Below, in pieces: positions 8,076-17,423 of a DNA stretch of 64,000 nucleotides (its first letter is position 1; each line of letters begins with the position of its first letter). The translations under genes and the position numbers were made by a program. The DNA is from Cecembia rubra (GTDB lineage: Bacteria > Bacteroidota > Bacteroidia > Cytophagales > Cyclobacteriaceae), in NCBI RefSeq assembly GCF_003014575.1, contig NZ_PYGF01000001.1:868001-932000 (forward strand). Direction: 5' to 3'. Under the pieces are notes generated by a model. The model saw only the letters and a program-made list of their open reading frames with translations. It was not told the DNA's origin and did not search any database.

Positions 8076-10292
8076 ATGGCAAAGCTACCTATTTCAGCAG
8101 AAAAGATAATTGATAAATTCGGGCCCAAGAAGCACTACACACCAATGGGAGGCTTTGAAGGTTCCCATGAACCAGACAAATTGGTAAAGACCCATTGTTG
8201 CTTTTGCGCCATGCAATGCGGTATTCAGCTCAAAGTCAAAGATAACAAAATTGCCGGATTTGAGCCTTGGATGGAATTCCCCTTCAACGAAGGCAGACTA
8301 TGTCCAAAGGGTGTACAACGCTACTTGCAAAACAACCATCCGGACCGCCTGCTCCAGCCTTATCAAAGGGTGGAAGGAAAGGGTTTTGAGCCCATCACAT
8401 GGGACAATGCCATGGAACGGACCATCAGTGAAATCCGTCGAATCCAGACCCAATACGGCAATGATTCCTTTGCAATGCTGTCAGGTGTTTCCCTGACCAA
8501 CGAAAAAAGCTACATGGTAGGCAAATTTGCACGCCTTGCCCTCAAAACTAAAAACCTGGATTACAATGGCCGTCTATGTATGGTAAGTGCTGGGGCAGGA
8601 AATAAAAAAGCTTTTGGACTGGACAGAATTTCCAATTCATGGGCAGACCTCAAACATGCAGAGGTCATCATCATTGCCGGGTCAAATGTCAGCGAATGTT
8701 TCCCTACCCTTACGCACTACATCTGGCAGGCCAGAGACAATGGCGCCAAATTAATAGTAGTTGATCCAAGGGTCACTCCTATAGCCAGAACTGCAGACCT
8801 CCACCTACCGGTGAAGCCTGGACGTGATTCAGCACTATTTGGCGCTATTCTAAAGCAATTGGTGGACAATGATTGGATTGATCACGAATTTATTGAGAAA
8901 CATACCAATGGATTTGAGGCTGCTGCTGAGGCTGTAAAGGATTATGACCTGGATTGGGCTGAAAAGACCACAGGAATTGAAAAAGAAAAAATCCTGCAGG
9001 CTGCTACTTGGTGGGGCAAAGCCAAAACCTCCTTTCTTTTGCATGCCAGAGGTATAGAACACCATACCAAAGGGGTGGACAATGTCCTGAGCTGTATCAA
9101 TATTGTATTGGCTACTGGAAGGATAGGAAAACCATACTGTGGTTATGGCACCATTACAGGTCAAGGTAATGGACAGGGAGGTAGAGAACATGGACATAAA
9201 TGTGATCAGCTACCCGGAAACAGAGATATCAGCAATCCTGAACACAGGAAATATATCGCTGAGGTTTGGGGAGTTGAAGAAAAAGAAATCCCAGGTATGG
9301 GCCTCTCTGCCTATGAAATCATAGAAGCCATCCACCGTGGAGAAATCAAAGGTCTGATCAGCATTTGCTTCAATCCGATTGTTTCCCTGCCCAATAACAA
9401 TTTTGTAAGGGAAGCATTTGAAAAATTGGAGTACTATGTCGCCATAGATTTTTTCCTCAACGAAACAGCAAGACATGCGGATGTGATTTTGCCGGGCTCT
9501 CTCCATGAAGAAGAAGAAGGTACAGTCACTACAGCAGAGGGCAGAGTGGTCAAAATCAACCAAGCCATTGATCCTCCGGGAGAGGCTAGAAAAGACAGTG
9601 ATATCCTGATTGAAATGGCAAGGAGACTTGGAGCAGGTGACAAGTTCAATTTTGAAAACTCAGAAGCTGTTTTCAATGAACTTCGTGTCGCTTCCAAAGG
9701 TGGTACTGCAGATTACTATGGCATCAGCTATGAAAAAATAGAGAAGAACATGGGCGTATTTTGGCCATGCCCTTCTGAAGACCATCCGGGAACACCTAGA
9801 CTTTGGGAAGAAAAGAAATCCGCTTTTCCAGATGGAAAGGCCAGGTTCAATCCTGTTGCGTACAAAGAGCCTGCTGAAGTAGTGGATAAAGATTTCCCAG
9901 TAATCCTGACCACAGGAAGAGTTGTCAGCCAATACTTAAGCGGAACCCAAACCAGAAGAATTGGTAAATTGGTCGACCAATATCCAGAACCCCTTTTGGA
10001 AATCCATCCCAGTTTGGCAATTCAATACAATATCCAAAACAGGGATTTGATAACTGTCAGAACGAGGCGTGGTGAGGCTACTTTTCCTGCCCAAATTGTA
10101 GAGACTATCCGACCTGATACTGTTTTCATCCCTTATCACTGGGGAGGAAGCCATTCAGCCAACCAACTGACTGTGGGTGACCTAGACCCTATTTCAAAAA
10201 TTCCGGAATTTAAGGTATGTGCCTGTCAGCTAATTCCTACCGGAAAAAAAGCAGCACCAGCTGAGGAAAGAAGTGCTTACCAAAGTTCATAA
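8076..10292 (+). CDS. Molybdopterin nitrate reductase catalytic subunit (NasC/NarB type)
   Basis: A 738-residue molybdopterin oxidoreductase that should reduce nitrate to nitrite. An N-terminal [4Fe-4S] site is formed by Cys41, Cys44, Cys48 and Cys76. The likely molybdenum ligand is Cys168 in [10 protein letters not shown], as in assimilatory and periplasmic nitrate reductases, not Asp as in Nar[40 protein letters not shown] and the closing [13 protein letters not shown] are family features. No twin-arginine signal is present, so it should be cytoplasmic. It lacks the C-terminal [2Fe-2S] domain of proteobacterial NasA. Companion genes (ferredoxin, Rieske, cytochrome b) point to a quinol-linked complex, and the nirK/Moco context favours nitrate over formate as substrate. 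Confidence 0.88.
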   Translation: MAKLPISAEKIIDKFGPKKHYTPMGGFEGSHEPDKLVKTHCCFCAMQCGIQLKVKDNKIAGFEPWMEFPFNEGRLCPKGVQRYLQNNHPDRLLQPYQRVEGKGFEPITWDNAMERTISEIRRIQTQYGNDSFAMLSGVSLTNEKSYMVGKFARLALKTKNLDYNGRLCMVSAGAGNKKAFGLDRISNSWADLKHAEVIIIAGSNVSECFPTLTHYIWQARDNGAKLIVVDPRVTPIARTADLHLPVKPGRDSALFGAILKQLVDNDWIDHEFIEKHTNGFEAAAEAVKDYDLDWAEKTTGIEKEKILQAATWWGKAKTSFLLHARGIEHHTKGVDNVLSCINIVLATGRIGKPYCGYGTITGQGNGQGGREHGHKCDQLPGNRDISNPEHRKYIAEVWGVEEKEIPGMGLSAYEIIEAIHRGEIKGLISICFNPIVSLPNNNFVREAFEKLEYYVAIDFFLNETARHADVILPGSLHEEEEGTVTTAEGRVVKINQAIDPPGEARKDSDILIEMARRLGAGDKFNFENSEAVFNELRVASKGGTADYYGISYEKIEKNMGVFWPCPSEDHPGTPRLWEEKKSAFPDGKARFNPVAYKEPAEVVDKDFPVILTTGRVVSQYLSGTQTRRIGKLVDQYPEPLLEIHPSLAIQYNIQNRDLITVRTRRGEATFPAQIVETIRPDTVFIPYHWGGSHSANQLTVGDLDPISKIPEFKVCACQLIPTGKKAAPAEERSAYQSS

Positions 10293-10312
10293 ACCACAAA
10301 ATCTACCTTGTT

Positions 10313-10882
10313 ATGACAGTAACCAAATACGACCAGCAAATGGGCTTTTTCATAGACATGCAGCGCTGTATTGGCTGCCATGCCTGCGAAATGGCTTGTG
10401 CTGAATGCGAAACCAACGGTCAGGAAAGCATGATCCATATTCATTATGTGGAAAGGGCCGTCTCCACACAAACTACCGTGCAGGTGTGCATGCATTGTGA
10501 AGACCCTGCCTGTGCCAATGTCTGTCCAGCAGATGCCATATCCAAAGATGAATTTGGAGTAGTACATACTGCCGAAACATCCAGATGTATAGGTTGCTCT
10601 AACTGTGTCCTTGCATGTCCATTTGGTGTTCCCCAAAAACAGGAAAAAGCAGAGCTCATGATGAAATGCAACATGTGCTATGACAGAACTTCTGCGGGTA
10701 AAAAACCAATGTGTGCAACAGTATGTCCAAGTGGTGCGCTGTTCTTTGGGACTAGAGAAGAAATTGAACTTAAAAGGCCTGACAGTGTGCCTGTAGATAC
10801 CTTTATTTTCGGAAATCAAGAGGTTAAAACAAAAGTTAAAATCATGATGCCCAAAGGCAGCAATTATTTAAAAGTGCATTAA
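10313..10882 (+). CDS. Four-cluster ferredoxin electron-transfer subunit (DmsB/NrfC-like)
   Basis: A 189-residue iron-sulfur subunit. Sixteen cysteines form four cluster motifs: Cys19/22/25/29, Cys59/62/67/71, Cys92/95/98/102 and Cys119/122/134/138, with an extra Cys32. The order with a widened fourth motif is that of DmsB, PhsB and NrfC-type subunits. It should carry electrons from the membrane cytochrome or Rieske protein to the molybdopterin subunit encoded 20 bases upstream. No Tat signal is present, which agrees with a cytoplasmic location for both. Such a subunit is unusual for assimilatory Nas enzymes and argues for a respiratory, quinol-linked role. Confidence 0.9.
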   Translation: MTVTKYDQQMGFFIDMQRCIGCHACEMACAECETNGQESMIHIHYVERAVSTQTTVQVCMHCEDPACANVCPADAISKDEFGVVHTAETSRCIGCSNCVLACPFGVPQKQEKAELMMKCNMCYDRTSAGKKPMCATVCPSGALFFGTREEIELKRPDSVPVDTFIFGNQEVKTKVKIMMPKGSNYLKVH

Positions 10883-10894
10883 TCACCGCTATTT

Positions 10895-11407
10895 ATGAAA
10901 AAAGACAATTCAGATATAACCCCAAAATGGAAAAATGATTTTCCATTTGACAAGGAAGAAGCTACCCATGTCTCCAGAAGAGAGTTTGCAAAATTCCTTA
11001 CGCTATTTTCTGGTGCTTTAGCTTTGGGCAATGGTGCCATCGTACTCAAAAGCATTGCCTTCCCGGAAAAAGAATTGGAAGGTCAGCATTTTATCTGTGA
11101 AGAAAATCAGTTGCCCATGGGTGAAATGTTGCAGTTCGACATAGAAGGAGATAAAGTCATTCCTTATATTCTGATCCATTTGGAAGATGGACAATGGAGA
11201 GCTTTTGAGCAAAAGTGCACCCATTTGGCATGTGCAGTCATTTATAGGAAAGATTTGGATCTGATAGAATGTCCTTGTCATAAAGGTTATTTTGATCCAA
11301 GGACTGGAGTAGTTACACAAGGACCTCCACCACGGCCCTTACCCCAATTGGACGTGGTAGTAGAGAATGGAAAAGTGTTTGTCAAAGCAAAAAGCCATAA
11401 AGCCTAA
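10895..11407 (+). CDS. Tat-exported Rieske [2Fe-2S] protein
   Basis: A 170-residue membrane-anchored Rieske protein. The N terminus has a twin-arginine motif, SRREFAKFL (Arg28-Arg29), before a hydrophobic helix (about 33-53). Cluster ligands are Cys108 and His110 in CTHLAC, and Cys126 and His129 in CPCHKG. Cys113 and Cys128 can form the disulfide found in bc1/b6f-type, high-potential Rieske proteins. PPPRPLPQ follows. It lies 12 bases behind the ferredoxin gene and 5 before the small membrane protein. No bc1-type cytochrome b is encoded here, so it probably works with the NarI-like protein. Its presumed periplasmic side contrasts with the cytoplasmic catalytic subunit. Confidence 0.92.
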   Translation: MKKDNSDITPKWKNDFPFDKEEATHVSRREFAKFLTLFSGALALGNGAIVLKSIAFPEKELEGQHFICEENQLPMGEMLQFDIEGDKVIPYILIHLEDGQWRAFEQKCTHLACAVIYRKDLDLIECPCHKGYFDPRTGVVTQGPPPRPLPQLDVVVENGKVFVKAKSHKA

Positions 11408-11412
11408 TCACT

Positions 11413-11667
11413 ATGAGCAATTTTAGATATTCTCAAAAAGAAGCACACCCAAATAAAACCAATACCCTAATGACAGGTATTATCCTTTTACTTGTTTTAT
11501 TGGTGAGCATTCAGATTTGGTTTCTTTATTCTGCTTTGAACAATGCCTTGACAGACAACTTTAACATAGCTGTTGGCACATTCATCGGATCCTTGGTTTT
11601 ATTCATTACTGCGGCTTGGCTTTTGCGTTATTTGCCGGAACCCAGAAAGCCAAGAATTAAGGAATAA
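11413..11667 (+). CDS. Small two-helix membrane protein of the nitrate reductase operon
   Basis: An 84-residue protein with two hydrophobic segments (about 20-41 and 52-70) and a basic, proline-containing tail. The start is five bases after the Rieske stop and a terminator follows, so it is the last gene of the operon. No catalytic or cofactor motif is visible. It may stabilise or assemble the membrane part of the reductase, but that is only inferred from position. The family was not recognised with certainty. Confidence 0.8.
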   Translation: MSNFRYSQKEAHPNKTNTLMTGIILLLVLLVSIQIWFLYSALNNALTDNFNIAVGTFIGSLVLFITAAWLLRYLPEPRKPRIKE

Positions 11668-11719
11668 TACCTATTGTCTCAATATCAAAACGAAGACTCA
11701 AATTCAAACATAAACCTTT

Positions 11720-11748
11720 CAGAAAAGTCCATTTGGGCTTTTCTGTTT
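11720..11748 (+). terminator. Rho-independent terminator after the nitrate reductase operon
   Basis: Eleven paired bases (11720-11730 with 11735-11745, one G-T pair), a four-base loop and a short T tract. It separates the reductase genes from moeA, implying separate or read-through expression of the cofactor genes. Confidence 0.75.
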
Positions 11749-11783
11749 AATTTAGCTTCGTTTATCCATTTTCACTTCAAATA

Positions 11784-12962
11784 ATGATTTCAGTAAACCA
11801 GGCAAAGGATATTTTAAAAGCTACTGTTTCAACTGGAGAGATTAAACATCTCCCCCTTTCAAAAACGTTGGATTTAATAGCAGCTGAAGACATCTTCTCT
11901 CCCATTGAGGTCCCCTCTTTTGATAATTCTGCTATGGACGGGTATGCAATTACTTGGGAGGATAATTTAGATACTTGGGAAATAACAGATGTAATTGCCG
12001 CTGGAAACGGGAAACAACATCAACTTCAATATGGTAAAGCTGGTAGAATTTTTACCGGTGCTCCGCTACCTAAAGGATCTGACACCGTAATTCCTCAGGA
12101 ATTTGTTCATCGGGAAGGAAACCTTATTAGAATAATAGATAAGGGTAAATTCCAAAAAGGCAGCAATGTAAGGTTTAAGGGTGCACAGACAAAAACCGGG
12201 GAAGTCATTTTAAAAAAAGGTAGCCAAATTACCCCTGGAACCATTGGTTTACTGGCCTCTGTGGGAATATCTGAAGTACCAGTATTTTCTCCACCAAAGG
12301 TAGCCATTATCATTACCGGCAATGAATTACAGGAGATTGGAAAACCTTTGGCTTTTGGACAAATCTATAATTCTAACCGTCCGGTATTGGAATCCTATCT
12401 CAAGAAACTTGGAATCCAAGATATCTTATCCTATCAAGCTGAAGATGAACCTAAAGCCACCCAAAAGATCATAGAAGAAGCTTTAGCAAAAGCAGATTTG
12501 GTATTACTGACGGGAGGTATTTCTGTGGGGGATTATGACTTTGTGAAAAATGGCTTAGAAAATGCCGGTGTAAAGGAGTTGTTTTATAAAATCAGGCAAA
12601 AACCCGGAAAACCATTATTTGCAGGAAAAAAAGGGAGGCAAATGGTATTTGCTCTACCTGGAAATCCTGCATCAGTAATTACCTGCTTTAATCAATATGT
12701 CAGACCATCCCTGTTACAATGGATGGGGCATACATCTTCCTGGAGTGCCCATGAAGTCCTGCCAATAGCAAATGACTTCATACGGAATGCTGGACTAACC
12801 TTTTTCCTAAAGGCAAAAGTGGAACATGGAGTAGTACATATTCTGAACGGGCAAGAATCCTTTAACCTGATTTCTTTTGGTTCTGCCAATTGCCTTGCAG
12901 AAATACCGGAAGAAATTGAACAGTTGAAAGCAGGGGAAAAAATTGCCGTTTATTACTGGTAA
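11784..12962 (+). CDS. moeA: Molybdopterin molybdenumtransferase MoeA
   Basis: A 392-residue enzyme that inserts molybdate into adenylated molybdopterin. Landmarks are PSFDNSAMDGYAI near the N terminus, GRIFTGAPLPKGSDTVIPQE, LLTGGISVGDYDFVK in the central MoCF fold, and ALPGNPASVITCF. The C-terminal beta domain is complete. A weak promoter-like pair (TTTG at 11732, TAGCTTCG at 11753) precedes it but overlaps the terminator. With mobA and the moaC-mog fusion downstream it supplies cofactor to the nitrate reductase encoded just upstream. Confidence 0.95.
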   Translation: MISVNQAKDILKATVSTGEIKHLPLSKTLDLIAAEDIFSPIEVPSFDNSAMDGYAITWEDNLDTWEITDVIAAGNGKQHQLQYGKAGRIFTGAPLPKGSDTVIPQEFVHREGNLIRIIDKGKFQKGSNVRFKGAQTKTGEVILKKGSQITPGTIGLLASVGISEVPVFSPPKVAIIITGNELQEIGKPLAFGQIYNSNRPVLESYLKKLGIQDILSYQAEDEPKATQKIIEEALAKADLVLLTGGISVGDYDFVKNGLENAGVKELFYKIRQKPGKPLFAGKKGRQMVFALPGNPASVITCFNQYVRPSLLQWMGHTSSWSAHEVLPIANDFIRNAGLTFFLKAKVEHGVVHILNGQESFNLISFGSANCLAEIPEEIEQLKAGEKIAVYYW

Positions 12963-13140
12963 TCCATTGATAATAAGACCAAAAAGCTAATTTTCATTTA
13001 ACCGGTTAACATAGGAAAACTTAACCAATGAAATTATTCTTGTTTCAAAATGATAATGGATATAGAACATTGTAATAGGTTTACAAAACACTGAAAATCA
13101 AGTATTTAATTGTGGTGAATTATCATTTATAGAAAATAGC

Positions 13141-13737
13141 ATGGATGATTTGAGTATTTACATCTTGGCAGGGGGAAAAAGCAGACGCATGGGTCAGGAT
13201 AAAGGTCTCATCGACCTCCTAGGAAAGCCTATGATCAAGCATATGCTGGACCGAGTGAGTATCTTAAACCTTCCAATAAAGATTGTAGCTCACCATGATC
13301 AATATAAGCAATTTGGTTTTCCGGTAATCAAAGACCTAATACCTGAAAAGGGACCATTGGGCGGACTTTATACCTCTTTGTGTGATGCCGTTTCAAAATT
13401 TGTGCTCTTAATGAGCTGTGACATGCCTTTTCTAAGCCTTGAGGTCATAAAAGCGCTAATTGCGCAAAAAAAGGATAATACGATTATCATTTCGGAACTG
13501 CACAATAATATTCTTCCTTTTCCAGGAATCTATCCGGCAAATCTTCGTCAGATTATCCATTTACATCTTCAAAATGAAAGATTGAAATTCCAGCAATTTA
13601 TCCTCAGCACAGCTCATCTGAAGATCAACCTGGACGAAGAATATCAAAATCAACCTGAAATTTTCCAAAATATCAACAGTCCCCAAGACAAGGAGAAGGC
13701 CACGGCTTGGAGGGATAATAGACTTAAAAAAAATTAA
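13141..13737 (+). CDS. mobA: Molybdenum cofactor guanylyltransferase MobA
   Basis: A 198-residue nucleotidyltransferase that joins GMP to Mo-molybdopterin, giving the bis-MGD cofactor needed by the NasC-type subunit. The N-terminal nucleotide-binding motif LAGGKSRRMGQDKG is intact, followed by EKGPLGGLYTSL and LLMSCDMPFLS. Length is normal for the family. A 178-base AT-rich gap separates it from moeA; the second narK follows 36 bases after its stop. Confidence 0.92.
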   Translation: MDDLSIYILAGGKSRRMGQDKGLIDLLGKPMIKHMLDRVSILNLPIKIVAHHDQYKQFGFPVIKDLIPEKGPLGGLYTSLCDAVSKFVLLMSCDMPFLSLEVIKALIAQKKDNTIIISELHNNILPFPGIYPANLRQIIHLHLQNERLKFQQFILSTAHLKINLDEEYQNQPEIFQNINSPQDKEKATAWRDNRLKKN

Positions 13738-13773
13738 TCAGCCCATCTACTTCCATACCAAAAACCACAGACT

Positions 13774-15276
13774 ATGCAAGAAAATATCAATTCCTTATCT
13801 TATAGAATGCTCTTCTTAAATACATTGGCATTCACTATTTGTTTTGCTGTTTGGACTTTTAACGGTGTAATGGTCACCTACCTTGTTGATAACAGTATTT
13901 TTGAGTGGGGACCGGTAGAAATTGGTTGGTTGCTAGGAATTCCTATCCTTACCGGTGCTGTATTGAGGTTACCATTAGGAATTATTACTGACAAATATGG
14001 GGGGAAATGGATATTTGCTGGCCTATTGCTGTTTTGTGCCATTCCAATGTATTTGATTGCTTATGTGGACAGCTTTATTTTTTATGCTATTTTAAGCTTT
14101 TTCTTTGGATTTGCTGGTGCTGGATTTGCTGTAGGTATTGGCTATACTTCTGTATGGTTTCCCAAAAATTGGCAGGGAAGGGCTTTGGGTATTTTCGGTG
14201 CCGGAAATGCCGGAGCAGCGCTGACTACGCTTTTGGCTCCTACCCTTTTGAACAGGTTCACTGACCATGGTTCCAACCCGGAAAACTGGCGGCTATTGCC
14301 CCAGTACTATGCCGGAGTGCTAGTATTGATGGCCTTTATATTTATTTTGTTCTCAGTAAATAAGAAGACCGGAGCACCTGCCCGCACTATGGGCCAGATC
14401 TTAAAACCACTACAAAGTATCCGCGTTTGGAGGTTTGGTTTCTATTATTTCCTTGTTTTTGGTTGTTTCATTGCATTTGCACAGTGGTTGGTGCCTTATT
14501 TTGTAAATGTCTATGGGGCAAGTTTGGTAGTAGCAGGGCTTTTTGCCTCACTATTTTCATTCCCTTCCGGGGTAATTAGGGTATTGGGAGGATGGATGAG
14601 TGACAAAATTGGAGCCAGGAGGGTCATGTTGGGCACATTCCGCTGGTCAGTGATCTTGGCAGCCCTTTTGATGGTACCTCGGATGGATATCATAACACCG
14701 GGTAAAGGAATTATGGCTGAAAGAGCAGGCCAGGTCCAATCAGTAAGTGACCGTGAAATTATAGTAGAGGAAAAAAGCTATGGATTGGCATCCAAAGCTT
14801 TGGCCAATCAAAAAATGGAAGATCCTAATACCTTGGCATCATTCCTGCCCCAAAAATATAATTGGCAGGAACCCGTAGTTACCGAAGGCCAACAAGTAGT
14901 TAAAAAAGAATTGCTTGCTAAAGGAGTGACACAGATTTCTTTTGAAGCCAATATGTGGGTTTATGCCATTCTCGTACTTTTGATCGGTATCGTCTGGGGA
15001 ATTGGAAAAGCAGGTGTTTACAGGTTTATACCAGATTACTTCCCAAATGAAGTGGGCACTGTAGGTGGTATGGTAGGCGTCATCGGTGGCCTTGGAGGGT
15101 TTGTCTGCCCAATCCTCTTTGGTTACCTACTTGATTGGACAGGTCTCTGGACGAGTAGTTGGATCCTGATGTTTATCTTATCTGTACTTTGCCTATATTG
15201 GATGTTGCAGGTGACCAGAAAACTAATCAAAGCAGAATCCCCTGAAATAGCCAATAAAATTGATCGGGTGAAATAG
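13774..15276 (+). CDS. NarK-type nitrate/nitrite transporter with periplasmic insert
   Basis: A 500-residue MFS protein. TM1-TM2 and the DKYGGKW loop, the GRALGIFGAGNAGAALT nitrate signature in TM5, and GIGKAGVYRFIPDYFP in TM10 place it in the NNP family. Between TM9 (about 285-302) and TM10 (about 394-415) there is a hydrophilic insert of about 90 residues (304-393) that topology places in the periplasm. NarK proteins normally have a short loop there. It is close to mobA and likely in the same transcript. Two distinct NarK types suggest a split of nitrate/proton symport and nitrate/nitrite exchange, but the split cannot be assigned from sequence. Confidence 0.88.
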   Translation: MQENINSLSYRMLFLNTLAFTICFAVWTFNGVMVTYLVDNSIFEWGPVEIGWLLGIPILTGAVLRLPLGIITDKYGGKWIFAGLLLFCAIPMYLIAYVDSFIFYAILSFFFGFAGAGFAVGIGYTSVWFPKNWQGRALGIFGAGNAGAALTTLLAPTLLNRFTDHGSNPENWRLLPQYYAGVLVLMAFIFILFSVNKKTGAPARTMGQILKPLQSIRVWRFGFYYFLVFGCFIAFAQWLVPYFVNVYGASLVVAGLFASLFSFPSGVIRVLGGWMSDKIGARRVMLGTFRWSVILAALLMVPRMDIITPGKGIMAERAGQVQSVSDREIIVEEKSYGLASKALANQKMEDPNTLASFLPQKYNWQEPVVTEGQQVVKKELLAKGVTQISFEANMWVYAILVLLIGIVWGIGKAGVYRFIPDYFPNEVGTVGGMVGVIGGLGGFVCPILFGYLLDWTGLWTSSWILMFILSVLCLYWMLQVTRKLIKAESPEIANKIDRVK

Positions 15277-15489
15277 AAAGATATTAAATTTCATTTAACC
15301 TTATTGAACCTATTTCTTGAAGAATTGTCATCAGGAAATATACTGGAAACAGGTAATTTCGTAGGCTAATCAATTGAAAAAATGTAAACCTCTTCCTAAT
15401 GGAATTTGATTAATCCTGAATCTAGGGTCCAGTACAATGAATCTAACTTCATTCCAGAATTCTGGCCTCTCAATTTTAATTACTGAAAA

Positions 15490-16407
15490 ATGATCAACAT
15501 CACACATAAATCCAACACCTTAAGAAAAGCCATTGCCCAGGCCATAGTAAAGGTGAGTTCCCAGGAAACCATTCAAGCTGTAATTGAAAAGAAGGTTCCA
15601 AAAGGAGATGTCTTTGAAATGGCCAAAGTCGCAGGATTATTTGCAGCAAAGAGGACTGCGGATATGATTCCTGACTGTCATCCATTACCGGTAGAATTCA
15701 CAGCAGTCAGTTATGAAATCAAAGACTTACAAATTTTCATTTTTGTTGAAATCCATACCATTTACAAAACAGGCGTAGAAGTAGAGGCCATGCATGCGGC
15801 CTCAGTAGTGGCTTTGACGATGTATGATATGCTCAAGCCATTGGATAAAGGAATCAGTATTGAGCAAATTAAACTGATAGAGAAAAAAGGAGGCAAAACT
15901 GATTTTTCAAAAGAAAACATTCAGGTTCTTAAAGCGGCTGTCATTGTATGTTCCGATTCTATAGCTGCCGGAAAGAAGGAAGACAGTGCAGGAAAAGCCA
16001 TCATCAGAAAACTTGAAAATTCCAAGGTACAAATCCACGATTATCTTGTCATCCCTGATGAAGTAAACGAGATACGGAATCGGTTAAACCAATATGTGGA
16101 ACAAAAAGTCAATATGGTCATTTTTACAGGAGGAACGGGACTTTCACCTAGAGATGTAACTCCTGAAGCCATCAAGCCGCTCCTAAAAACAGAAGTACCT
16201 GGAATTGAGGAAGCTATAAGGGCTTACGGTCAGCAAAGAACCCCCTACTCCATGTTATCCCGTTCTGTTGCAGGATTGATTGGCAAAACCCTTGTTCTTG
16301 CATTACCGGGATCTACAAAAGGAGCAGAAGAATCCATGGATGCTATTTTCCCTGCTATCTTGCATATTTTTAGGGTCATGGAGGGGCCGGCTTTTAGGCA
16401 TGAATGA
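15490..16407 (+). CDS. Bifunctional MoaC-MogA/MoaB molybdenum cofactor protein
   Basis: A 305-residue fusion. Residues 1-137 are MoaC (cyclic pyranopterin monophosphate synthase): the Lys in VPKGDVFEMAKVAG, MIPDCHPLP, VEAMHAASVVALTMYDM and the Lys four residues on (MLKPLDK) match the catalytic set. Residues 145-305 are MogA/MoaB (molybdopterin adenylyltransferase): VIVCSDSIAAGKKEDSAG, FTGGTGLSPRDVTPEA and ALPGSTKGAEES. The fusion joins an early and a late step of cofactor synthesis. moaA, moaD, moaE and moeB are not in this window. It is 213 bases behind the transporter. Confidence 0.93.
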   Translation: MINITHKSNTLRKAIAQAIVKVSSQETIQAVIEKKVPKGDVFEMAKVAGLFAAKRTADMIPDCHPLPVEFTAVSYEIKDLQIFIFVEIHTIYKTGVEVEAMHAASVVALTMYDMLKPLDKGISIEQIKLIEKKGGKTDFSKENIQVLKAAVIVCSDSIAAGKKEDSAGKAIIRKLENSKVQIHDYLVIPDEVNEIRNRLNQYVEQKVNMVIFTGGTGLSPRDVTPEAIKPLLKTEVPGIEEAIRAYGQQRTPYSMLSRSVAGLIGKTLVLALPGSTKGAEESMDAIFPAILHIFRVMEGPAFRHE

Positions 16408-16808
16408 ACTTGGAGATTATGAAATTGGTTAAGTTGTGGGTCTAGGGCTTGTTGGCTTAATGGATTACCTAGTTAAGAAATGGTTGATTAGACAATTGAG
16501 GGTATAGTTGTAGAGTAAATGTATTTCTGAAATACTAACAAAATAGCTATTTATTCAAAAGGGTCTCATTTTGATTCTTCAAGCGATCCATACAAGCTAA
16601 AAAATTTGAGAGGTTAAAAATCATAAGGGAGTGGGGATTGTGGTATAACTGCAAATCTCCCTCCCTTTCCAACTTTAATAATCCTCCAGTTTCTTTGCTG
16701 TAAAGGCCAGTTGTTAATCTTAGACATTCTGTCACAAACCAGTTCATAGGATTTAAGAAATTGGAAGAGTTCCATCAACTTACAAGCAACATAAAAAAAA
16801 CAGAATTG
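16408..16808. other. 401-base intergenic stretch, no gene recognised
   Basis: AT-rich spacer between the moaC-mog fusion and the methyltransferase. Two short overlapping minus-strand frames (66 and 71 codons) run through it but have no recognisable motif and no homologous feel. No strong hairpin or tRNA-like fold was seen. Confidence 0.5.
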
Positions 16809-17423
16809 ATGGCAGTAACAAAGGACCACTGGGAAAATGTATATGAAACTAAGGATACCACAAAAGTTGGTTGGTTCCAGGAAAAACCAATTGTTTCTCT
16901 CGATCTAATTGAAGAATTCAGGATTAACAAAAATTCAGCTATCTTAGATGTAGGAGGTGGTGACAGTTTATTGGTTGATCATTTGTTGGCCTTAGGTTAT
17001 AAGGATATATCTGTCCTTGACATTTCTTCCACCTCTTTGAAAAAAGCGAAAATAAGGTTGGGGGAAAATGCAGATAAAATCGAATGGATACATTCAGATA
17101 TTATAGATTTTAATCCGGATCGGAAATATAATGTTTGGCATGACAGGGCTGTTTTCCATTTTTTGATGGATAAAGAAAAAATCGACATCTACCTTAAAAT
17201 TTCATCCCTGCATATTAAACCGGGAGGATGGCTGTTTATTGGGGTCTTTTCAGAAACCGGACCAGAAACCTGCAGCGGACTTCCAGTCCAAAGGTATTCA
17301 ACAGTAGCACTGGCAGAAACTTTTAGCATGTCCTTTGATTGCGTAAAAAGTTTTAATACGGATCACATTACCCCTTCCGGCGTAACTCAAAACTATAGTT
17401 TCTGCTGTCTCAAAAGGAAATAA
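16809..17423 (+). CDS. Class I SAM-dependent methyltransferase
   Basis: A 204-residue methyltransferase. The ATG at 16809 (MAVTKDHWENVYETKD) is preferred over the in-frame codon at 16761 because the family begins with the HWENVY segment. The SAM-binding motif is ILDVGGGDSLLVDHLL, followed by the acidic SVLDISS at the end of beta-2 and WIHSDIIDF. WHDRAVFHFL and KPGGWLFIGVFS are typical of small-molecule methyltransferases related to the thiopurine/tellurite group. The substrate cannot be inferred. Stop and next gene are 131 bases apart. Confidence 0.85.
   Translation: MAVTKDHWENVYETKDTTKVGWFQEKPIVSLDLIEEFRINKNSAILDVGGGDSLLVDHLLALGYKDISVLDISSTSLKKAKIRLGENADKIEWIHSDIIDFNPDRKYNVWHDRAVFHFLMDKEKIDIYLKISSLHIKPGGWLFIGVFSETGPETCSGLPVQRYSTVALAETFSMSFDCVKSFNTDHITPSGVTQNYSFCCLKRK

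Noticed and set aside
9210-9563. 117-codon minus-strand frame in the nitrate reductase gene
   Set aside because: Antisense shadow of a clearly coding, motif-rich region.
16547-16829. Minus-strand frames of 66 and 71 codons as a small gene or gene remnant
   Set aside because: They overlap each other, have no motif I recognise, no promoter and no consistent amino-acid pattern; more likely chance frames in AT-rich spacer.
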